From contig CALEPV010000068.1 in NCBI GenBank assembly GCA_937910905.1, forward strand, positions 1 through 47,096: 47,096 nt of DNA, in the 5' to 3' direction. Positions 41,301 through 47,096 of this stretch are shown piece by piece. The position numbers were made by a program, and so were the translations under genes. The notes beneath the pieces were generated by a model. The model had not been told where the DNA came from. It ran no database searches and was given only the letters and a program-made list of their open reading frames with translations. How positions within the stretch are numbered: position 1 is the first letter of the stretch; every line of letters starts with the position of its first letter. Origin of the DNA: an uncultured Prevotellaceae bacterium (GTDB taxonomy: Bacteria; Bacteroidota; Bacteroidia; Bacteroidales; Bacteroidaceae).

Positions 41301-44049
41301 TAGTGGAGTCATACGGTATATCCAGATGTGACAACTGGTTGGAGAGTTGCAACATGCCCTGCTGCCGTACCTGACTATTGGCCACTAAGCTCCAGTAGAT
41401 GATGGCATCCGTGTGACTCGTACCGACTTGCAATATAGCATTGTATCCTGTGGAGAATGTGTCGGACGGGCAGTAGAGCCACAACTCTTGATGAGATGCG
41501 GGCAGAACGTCGTCGAATGAGAATAGTACAAAGCGCTGTTTAGTCGATGCTGTATCGGCTCCTGCAGATGCAACTGCCTGTAGTTCGTATTCCCCACTTG
41601 GCATTGCGCTCAAGGCTGACAACAGCAAATCTATATCCTGTGCAGCCCTTCCATCCTGTGTATACACGATGGTTCCTGATGCACCGCTGCTTGATGCACC
41701 ATCGACTGGTACAATTTGCCAATTCACTGTGCCAGCAGTCGGACGACCCGTAGACGAGAGTAACTGGAACTGCGGAGCGGACAGACGCTCACGGTCCTGC
41801 ATCTCTGTCATACTGAGCAGTAGGCGCAGAGGTGTCGTGCACAACGGAGTGTGAGATGTTGCCTGCCGCGTTTCGCCGGCAGCATTGAGTACATCCACAT
41901 CAAGCTTTAAGTCCAATCCGCGACGCAAGGTCTCATCATCGAGCTGGGCAAGTGGTACTGCCACAGAGAAGCGTCCGCCATCATCAGTCATCACTGTGTC
42001 CAGCCGCATGATTGGCGAATCATCGTAGTATTCCCACCAATAGCGCGGATAGGCGAACCTATATGAGCCTGTGACACGCGCGCTACGAACTGGCACGCCG
42101 TTGTAGCCAACGGCCTTACCAGTCAGCACAATGCTGTCTTGCGGCCACTGCAGTGCCGGTGCTTCATCCAATTTGACCTCGAAAGTGGGCCGTTTGTACT
42201 CCTCCACCCTAAAGGTTACCCTGCTACTGCCAGCGACGATGCTGTACACACCTGGCAGTCGACCGACAGGCAATATGAAGTCGGCTGCTATGACGCCCAT
42301 TTCGTCTGTCTGTACCGTCTGTCGCGCAGCCTCCTTTCCATTGGCATCGCGCATTACCAGCTCATACTCCAGCCCAGCCTGCACACGCGCATCCCAATGT
42401 TTCTGCTCATATACTATTCCACCCAAGTGGAGTGTCTGACCTGGACGGTATATTGCTCGGTCCGTGTAGAGACGCAGCACGGTGTTTGCTGACTCACGGC
42501 TCTGACCACTGTTGCCTCGTCCCCATAAATGCTGCTTAGGCACGAAGATGTCGCCATCCGTGTGGGCGTGGAGGTAGTAGCTGTGATAGCTATTGTCGGC
42601 AAGCGTCATCACTGTACGTCCTCCAGAGTCAACTCTTGCAGTACTCACCAATGTAGTATTGCCGCTGTCATTATCTCTGTACAACGATACCGTTGCACCT
42701 GCTGCAGGATGTCCGGTTTCGGAATCCACCACTATCACCTCCATCTGCTGCCTGTAGCAACGATATACGTATTGCAGGCGCGACACATCCAGTAAGCTGT
42801 ACTGTCCCTGTAGCTGACTTTTATTAGCCTCGCGCTCGCCGGTTGACGCAGCGAAGAGCAGGGCATAGTGGCCCAAGTCGGGCGCCGTCCACTGAATAGT
42901 ATCCGTTACGGTGACAATACGTGATTGCGTCTGGCCTGCTGCTGTAGAGGGCGCACCCGCAAACTGATGGGTGATTGTCTCTATCCTCTGCCCTATACGT
43001 CTGAGGTATGCAACGGGCTCACGCTGGTTGTTGAGCTGGGATTGCGAGAAACTGTCGGGCAATTTCAACACCTCTATCGTCATTCCCGTCGCATTCTTGC
43101 CTCTTAGTGCCCATGCATACTGCTTGGCCGGATAGCACACACCGTTGCCTACCCACTCTACACGCGGAGTGAGCAGATTGTTGAGCATATTGCGAACTGC
43201 ATTGATACGCTCATAGCGTGGATAACGACGCAAGGCCTCCTCTGCCCAGGCCACCTTTTGCATTTCGGTAGTATCCATCTGCAGCATATGCAGGTACACC
43301 TCCACGCACAGGGGAAGGTCAGAGTAGCTATCAAGCAGCGATTCGGGAGCATCACAAACGTCCAGTTCCACCAGCAGCGATGCATTGCGGTTGCCGGCCG
43401 AGCGGTAGCATTCAGCAATCTCATGTCCGCGCGCCTTGACGCGTGCACCGTCCTCACTCCACACACTCACCTGCTGGTCGCGGTAACGCTGCCACAGTAT
43501 GTGCAACAGGTCACACTGGAAATAGTCCGAACTGCGGTTCTGCTCGATGAATGGCAACCAGTCCTTGCTGCGTGCTGCCATAAGAACATCAATGTCCGTC
43601 AGTGACAGTTCCCAGTTGGCACGTGCGGCGCTGTCGTACTGCTCCATGGTCCACTCGCGCATGTCATCGGATGTCAGTTGGAGTCTGCGAGCCTGTGAAC
43701 GATGCCTATTGTTCTCATACACCTCTGCCAAGATGGATGCATAGATGGCCTTCGATACCGGCTGTGTCTCCGCCAGACGCAACTTTTCCAGTTCTGCCAC
43801 ATCCGTGAAGAAACTGTCGGGAGCCCACTCCTGATGCAATGCGGCCGCCCGCAGCCTTGCACTCAGAGCCTGGCCTTGATTGTGTTCTGCCTCAGCCTTG
43901 CGCAGTATCTGCTGCGTCACGTCGTATGCCGACTGCGGGCGGCCATCGTTCTCATACGCTTGCTCCGCTTTCCACAGTGATGAATATGACTGTGCATTAA
44001 CCATCGGTGACAGCAGCATGAATGCCATCAATGTGACGAATTGTCGCAT
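38353..44049 (-). CDS. Alpha-2-macroglobulin family protein (bacterial, no thioester)
   Basis: 1898 residues, signal peptide to about 20 (MVNAQ) with no lipobox, so free in the periplasm or outside. An N-terminal helical region (20-290) precedes macroglobulin domains; the MG2 domain begins near 525 (TDRAIYRPGQ). An Ala/Glu-rich low-complexity stretch lies near 1085-1140, and the conserved A2M segment YFAPRLRTDAEGNVTLQF near 1145. Then a helical barrel domain where the CxEQ thioester would be; the equivalent line reads SLTCAFYANTLASH, so no thioester. Such proteins are thought to trap proteases. Starts 5 bases after the GH43 gene and overlaps surE by 4. Confidence 0.92.
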   Translation of the reverse strand: MRQFVTLMAFMLLSPMVNAQSYSSLWKAEQAYENDGRPQSAYDVTQQILRKAEAEHNQGQALSARLRAAALHQEWAPDSFFTDVAELEKLRLAETQPVSKAIYASILAEVYENNRHRSQARRLQLTSDDMREWTMEQYDSAARANWELSLTDIDVLMAARSKDWLPFIEQNRSSDYFQCDLLHILWQRYRDQQVSVWSEDGARVKARGHEIAECYRSAGNRNASLLVELDVCDAPESLLDSYSDLPLCVEVYLHMLQMDTTEMQKVAWAEEALRRYPRYERINAVRNMLNNLLTPRVEWVGNGVCYPAKQYAWALRGKNATGMTIEVLKLPDSFSQSQLNNQREPVAYLRRIGQRIETITHQFAGAPSTAAGQTQSRIVTVTDTIQWTAPDLGHYALLFAASTGEREANKSQLQGQYSLLDVSRLQYVYRCYRQQMEVIVVDSETGHPAAGATVSLYRDNDSGNTTLVSTARVDSGGRTVMTLADNSYHSYYLHAHTDGDIFVPKQHLWGRGNSGQSRESANTVLRLYTDRAIYRPGQTLHLGGIVYEQKHWDARVQAGLEYELVMRDANGKEAARQTVQTDEMGVIAADFILPVGRLPGVYSIVAGSSRVTFRVEEYKRPTFEVKLDEAPALQWPQDSIVLTGKAVGYNGVPVRSARVTGSYRFAYPRYWWEYYDDSPIMRLDTVMTDDGGRFSVAVPLAQLDDETLRRGLDLKLDVDVLNAAGETRQATSHTPLCTTPLRLLLSMTEMQDRERLSAPQFQLLSSTGRPTAGTVNWQIVPVDGASSSGASGTIVYTQDGRAAQDIDLLLSALSAMPSGEYELQAVASAGADTASTKQRFVLFSFDDVLPASHQELWLYCPSDTFSTGYNAILQVGTSHTDAIIYWSLVANSQVRQQGMLQLSNQLSHLDIPYDSTMGDGATVHLVLVKDGSVITKSQTLRHAMPDTELRWQWTSFRDRVHPGDTETWTLRITRPDGTPAPANLMATVYDATLDALTPHLWQLLVSRGYNITSTPWRFSSYYTDTAHELYYFPMRSYQVPELSFDAFNPQYFTGLGFSHYAVYSTMRLRGTRPMLKASRANGTATVEEMAVADAAPMAMAAVAPQMVADGAEYETAEEAAAEDSDAGEAVGDAAAAVRTNFNETAYFAPRLRTDAEGNVTLQFTLPQSLTTWHMMGVAHTADLNTANIEAQTVARKELMAHLYMPRFLRVGDNGTITASIQNLTDQALSGKARLEIYDPEASRVLSKQQATFSTESNGEATLMFAYTPDEQPTILAVRFTAETREFSDGEQYLLPVLSDKTYVTESVEIQADGKGVFTTDLTSLFANNAASATNRMLTVEYTTHPIWTVVQSLPALREPQNDDVLSLTCAFYANTLASHIVATTPRLRDVLELWQAQCQQGRPQGLNSPLEEDAELKQMVLDETPWLRDAMSDTERMSELCTLFDANLLESNLGGTLTRLQERQQSDGGFSWFPGMRSSELMTRLVAIYLTQLRSLTAGFSSLSDDSRQMVNNVLQHAVAFVARENSKMVQDMKRAEARGETVRTGNLIHLHYIYIAQRSGIRLTSAQQSDVRYLLDHLRGTVASMDNQERALAAVVLKGAGRSDWRDYYTSLQEHLTVTTNHGSFFDYAGGSFTPASHKIIAHTVAVEAVRDVDADNATLLSGLRRWLLQQKRTQMWESNICTVNAIYALLHDNNAQLSSTLADGLSLRYGKRTVNVQSSAPSAAALGYVKASYTDGQMPQSITVRRNNEGEAWGAVYASYLIPYADAVGTTTGLSVRREVSSINPRLGDRITTRYIITADRDYEYVCLRADRAACAEPQQQISGYYYQGGLGYYMAMHDAHTDYFFDRLPKGTYVLEEASFIDRDGQYTTGLARIQCLYAPEFGGHTNTYNITITK

Positions 44050-44054
44050 ATGCC

Positions 44055-46928
44055 CTAACGAACCACTATTTTCTTGCCGTTGTGGATATATACGCCGCGC
44101 TGTGCGGGTTGTCCCTGTATGCGTTGTCCGCGCATGTCGTAGTAGACATCATCACTGGCAGCAGAACGCCGCAACACGTCTACAACCACAGGGATGATAG
44201 CATCTGTGAAATCCGTCACGCGGGTCTCCGCCGTGTTCAATGCACGCACATCAGCCTGTGGCAATGCGCGGTCGTAGATGATGAGATCGTCGAACCAAGC
44301 CTCTGCCGAACCGTAGGTTGAGCCTACGCCCAACTGGAAGAAGCCTGCCGTTGTGATGAAATCGAGCACATGCTGGTAGTCGAAGAGCTGTGCCGACTTA
44401 GCCACCGTCGTTGACGAACCAGCTGACGAAGCAAACTTCTTGTGAACACGTCGCGTGCCGTTCACATAGATGTTCACGCCCTCATCGGCCGAGCATGTGA
44501 GTGTCACCAGCTGCCAATCTGCGGGAATATAACTGGTGGTAGCCGACGAAGAGCCGTCATCAGGCTTATTGATGTCGAAGTAGTCGGTGCCGTTGGTGAA
44601 GCCTACATAGGCATTGCCTGTAAGGAAGAGCCTCTGGCTTACGCTAGCCATCGTACCCTGCTTGTCGGTGAATGCCCACAGCGTGCCAGTGAGATCGTCC
44701 AGGTCAGCGCGCTTCACCAACATCGAAACGGTGAAGCCATCAAGGCCGGTACGTCCCTGTAGTGGATTAACAAATCTGGTATAAGATGCGTTGGCATACG
44801 TGCCGGCATACTGATATGCCACCTGCCCCATGCGTGCAGGATCGGTGACTAGCGTCGTAGCTGTACCACTGGCCTTCTTGCCATACGTGGCTTGTTGCGT
44901 CTCGTCGTATGCATTGACTGTAGGCTTCTTGTCAAAGTCGTAGTATGCCACTATACCTGTACGATAGTCGCCGGAGATGTCCGTCGCCTTCTGTGCAGTA
45001 ACGTTATACGCCTGCTCATACTTCCAAGTTCCGGCAGAGATGCGCAGAGTCAGCGTCACACGCGTAGCTGTGTCAGCAGGATTGTACTTACCCGTATTGG
45101 ATATCACCTCTGGTACAGACGATTCCCATTCTATCTTTGCACCATAGTATCCGTTGCCATAGAGAGGAATGTGCTTAGATACGTTTGCATTCTCCTTGAT
45201 AGGCGCAGTGTAGTTCTTGGCTGTGTAGGCTACAGCATATCTGTCCTCAACCTTATATCCCCAGATTGCCACTCCGCTGTCGGCTGTAGCTGTAAAGCAG
45301 ACGGCTTTCATGCTGGTGCCGTCCACGGTCTGCTCTATCACAACCCCGTAGTAGGCAACGCTGCCCACGGTAACTCGCACGTAGCCCGTGCCTTCTGTCA
45401 GTGCCCACGTGCCAGTAAGGTCGCCAGTGACACGTCCGTTGTCGTTCAGCGTCAGCTCTATAGGTGTCACTTCCTCCATGTTGGCGTGATCCATACGATA
45501 CTTATGAATGAGCACCTTGTATGTTCCCGCTATCTCTTCCTTGGTGAAGAGGCATCGCTTGGCTATGCTGTCGTTGTTCTCTGTCTCGCCGTCGAACTGG
45601 AACGGAGCCGCCACGAGCCATCCCCGCTGGTTCACGAAGAGCTGGTGTGTACGCACCTGGTGGCCATTTGTGCCGTCGTTGAACCTGGTGTGGTAGACCA
45701 CGAAGGCGCGTCCCTGGTTGTCGAGGGTAGCGCTGTTATGCCCTTGTGCACACTCGCCAATGGTCATTATGCCCCAGTTGTTGTATGCCCCCATGAGCTT
45801 CATGCCTCGGTTGGTGGTGGCACCCGGGCCTACATTGTACTCCCACCTGCTGTATATGGCCGATGTACCCTGCGCGTCAACGTATGGGCCGTTGGGGTTC
45901 GCGGAGCGGAACACACGCATCTCGTAGCCTCCGTCGCGCGCAAATCCGCCGTAGCTCATAAACAGATAGTAATAGTCGCCTATGTGCTGTATGTACGGAC
46001 CCTCGCCGCTCACGTAATAGCCACCGGCTATGCGCTTGCCGAAGTAGGGATCGCTCAGCGGGCGGCCACTGCCGTCATTCTGCAGTGAGTAGCTCACTGT
46101 GTAGTCGCGCAGGCCGGTCTCCTTGTCAAGCTTGAGCATGAATATGCCGCCGCTCCATGAGCCATAGACCAGCCACATGCCTCCTTCTTCGTCGAAGAAA
46201 GCACAAGGGTCTATATTGTTTGGCCAGTAATTGCCCCAGCCCGTTCCCAGATTGTAGCGCTGAGGTAGGGACGACTGCTCGCCAATCACCAGCTCAAGGT
46301 CGGTTTTCTTCCACGAGATTTCCGGTGTAGTCGCATTAATGAAGCCTGAGAATGTCACAGGCCCCTGGTAGACATACGGCCCTGTGATAGAGTTGGCCGT
46401 GAGCAACACTATCACTGAGTGCCAGCTGTCGCCGTTAAGGCTCATGTACATGCACCATTTCTTGGAGTTGGGGTTGTATACAATATCGGGTGCCCACATG
46501 TTGCCGTCAATTGTCCAATTGTCCTGGTCGCCATGTGCCCAGCTCTTGGCATCGAAGTTGCCGAACTGCACTTCCTTCACTTCGCCGTTGACCAGAGCCT
46601 TCACCGATGTGGTGACATTGGTGCTGAACGCATTACTGTAGGATGTCACCTCAGTCTTTCCACTGGCATTGAGCACACCGAAGAGACTTCCGTTGTCCAG
46701 TCCCTGCCAGCTCTGCATGTTGTCTGTGCTGCGTGCCCAGCCTATGTGGGAGCCTATTATATAGAAAGTGTTGCCCGTAGTGTGCACCACCGAAGGGTCG
46801 TGCACGCTGACCCATGAGCGTGATGTAGTCTTACATAGGTTGTTGGCCTCCTGGTAGGTAATCTGCTGTGACTGACTGCCTACGGTCGCAGTCAGCAGTG
46901 CCAATAAAGCGATGATTTGTCTGCGCAT
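44055..46928 (-). CDS. GH43 arabinan-degrading enzyme with LamG domain and C-terminal sorting-like tail
   Basis: 957 residues, signal peptide to about 20. The five-bladed propeller (about 35-420) has general base Asp44 in VHDPSVV, pKa-tuning Asp240 in NNIDPCAFF, and general acid Glu309 in SGEGPYIQ, with His397 (GHNSA) at the metal site; an endo-1,5-alpha-arabinanase-like enzyme is most likely. A lipocalin-like GH43 C domain (465-575) follows, then a bacterial Ig-like piece (580-650), a LamG/concanavalin domain (660-900), and a tail ending GVYIHNGKKIVVR, like the C-terminal signals of secreted Bacteroidetes proteins. Promoter box 39 bases upstream. Confidence 0.92.
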   Translation of the reverse strand: MRRQIIALLALLTATVGSQSQQITYQEANNLCKTTSRSWVSVHDPSVVHTTGNTFYIIGSHIGWARSTDNMQSWQGLDNGSLFGVLNASGKTEVTSYSNAFSTNVTTSVKALVNGEVKEVQFGNFDAKSWAHGDQDNWTIDGNMWAPDIVYNPNSKKWCMYMSLNGDSWHSVIVLLTANSITGPYVYQGPVTFSGFINATTPEISWKKTDLELVIGEQSSLPQRYNLGTGWGNYWPNNIDPCAFFDEEGGMWLVYGSWSGGIFMLKLDKETGLRDYTVSYSLQNDGSGRPLSDPYFGKRIAGGYYVSGEGPYIQHIGDYYYLFMSYGGFARDGGYEMRVFRSANPNGPYVDAQGTSAIYSRWEYNVGPGATTNRGMKLMGAYNNWGIMTIGECAQGHNSATLDNQGRAFVVYHTRFNDGTNGHQVRTHQLFVNQRGWLVAAPFQFDGETENNDSIAKRCLFTKEEIAGTYKVLIHKYRMDHANMEEVTPIELTLNDNGRVTGDLTGTWALTEGTGYVRVTVGSVAYYGVVIEQTVDGTSMKAVCFTATADSGVAIWGYKVEDRYAVAYTAKNYTAPIKENANVSKHIPLYGNGYYGAKIEWESSVPEVISNTGKYNPADTATRVTLTLRISAGTWKYEQAYNVTAQKATDISGDYRTGIVAYYDFDKKPTVNAYDETQQATYGKKASGTATTLVTDPARMGQVAYQYAGTYANASYTRFVNPLQGRTGLDGFTVSMLVKRADLDDLTGTLWAFTDKQGTMASVSQRLFLTGNAYVGFTNGTDYFDINKPDDGSSSATTSYIPADWQLVTLTCSADEGVNIYVNGTRRVHKKFASSAGSSTTVAKSAQLFDYQHVLDFITTAGFFQLGVGSTYGSAEAWFDDLIIYDRALPQADVRALNTAETRVTDFTDAIIPVVVDVLRRSAASDDVYYDMRGQRIQGQPAQRGVYIHNGKKIVVR

Positions 46929-46966
46929 ACGTATAGAGTTTTATTCATTAGTACATAATATGTTGC

Positions 46967-46974
46967 CAAAGTTA
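46967..46974 (-). promoter_or_regulatory. Promoter -7 box for the GH43-A2M-surE-lpxB run
   Basis: TAACTTTG on the minus strand, about 39 bases upstream of the GH43 start. No gene is visible between here and the window end (46975-47096), which is AT-rich with CCAAAAA words. Confidence 0.6.
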
Positions 46975-47096
46975 GGTCTTTCTGTTGGATTAATTCGTTA
47001 AGTAATCTATCATTTCACTTGATTTAACATAAATAAGGTTTACCTAAAATCCGCAACCAAAAACCAAAAATGTCCAATTAGCTCGCTTTGACATCT

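Noticed and set aside
38353..44049. Thioester-containing macroglobulin
   Set aside because: No CxEQ motif anywhere; the only CAEP is near the C-terminus and is not a thioester site.
44892..46088. 398-codon plus-strand frame opposite the GH43 gene
   Set aside because: Antisense shadow of a gene with an intact catalytic set; composition is rich in Val/His/Arg with no recognisable domain.

Overview
The window reads as a gene-dense stretch of a Bacteroidales chromosome, most likely Prevotellaceae or a close relative. The family assignment is inference. It rests on about ten promoters with the Bacteroidetes -7 box TAnnTTTG, on Bacteroidetes-type proteins (DUF3109, M49 peptidase with HECLGH, alpha-2-macroglobulin next to lpxB, SDR-type threonine dehydrogenase) and on a xylan-oriented set of glycoside hydrolases. 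I see no rRNA, transposase, integrase, phage gene or CRISPR array.

Layout. 0-6.2 kb (minus): cation/proton antiporter, radA and a GH31 glycosidase in one run. 6.3-10.4 kb (plus): asd, a striking palindrome array, a tRNA-Asn on the opposite strand, a PfkB kinase and an S41 peptidase. 10.4-15.05 kb (minus): rsmI, a coiled-coil lipoprotein, hflX, a second RsmI-like methyltransferase and an ATP-grasp-like protein of unknown role. 15.4-17.1 kb (plus): tdk and an AI-2E/PerM-type membrane protein, convergent with trkA (17.05-18.4 kb). 18.5-21.4 kb (plus): threonine dehydrogenase, then an ABC/AAA-type ATPase and a DUF4435 (TOPRIM-like) protein. 21.6-30.0 kb (minus): a coiled-coil protein with a Rad50/SbcC zinc hook but no ATPase head, an AraC-type regulator, an M49 dipeptidyl peptidase, an AlkD-like protein and a GH2 enzyme. 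30.1-36.4 kb (plus): small lipoprotein, GH51 arabinofuranosidase, a GH10-CE6 fusion, ung and DUF3109. 36.4-46.9 kb (minus): GH43, alpha-2-macroglobulin, surE and lpxB.

How it works together. GH10-CE6, GH51, GH43, GH31 and GH2 together could take apart acetylated arabinoxylan or xyloglucan-like side chains, although no SusC/SusD pair is present. The other genes are mostly housekeeping: lipid A (lpxB), lysine/threonine/methionine supply (asd), DNA repair (radA, ung, alkD-like), ribosome modification (rsmI, hflX) and ion balance (antiporter, trkA).

Most unusual. (1) The ATPase plus DUF4435 pair resembles the two-gene architecture of PARIS-type anti-phage systems but has a compact ATPase. (2) The 895-residue protein is a free Rad50-like hook with both heads missing. 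(3) Short palindromic cores recur at exactly 22-bp spacing in at least three intergenic regions, with a different core sequence at each. (4) Degenerate 7-bp repeats occur between genes and twice, in frame, inside the GH31 gene.
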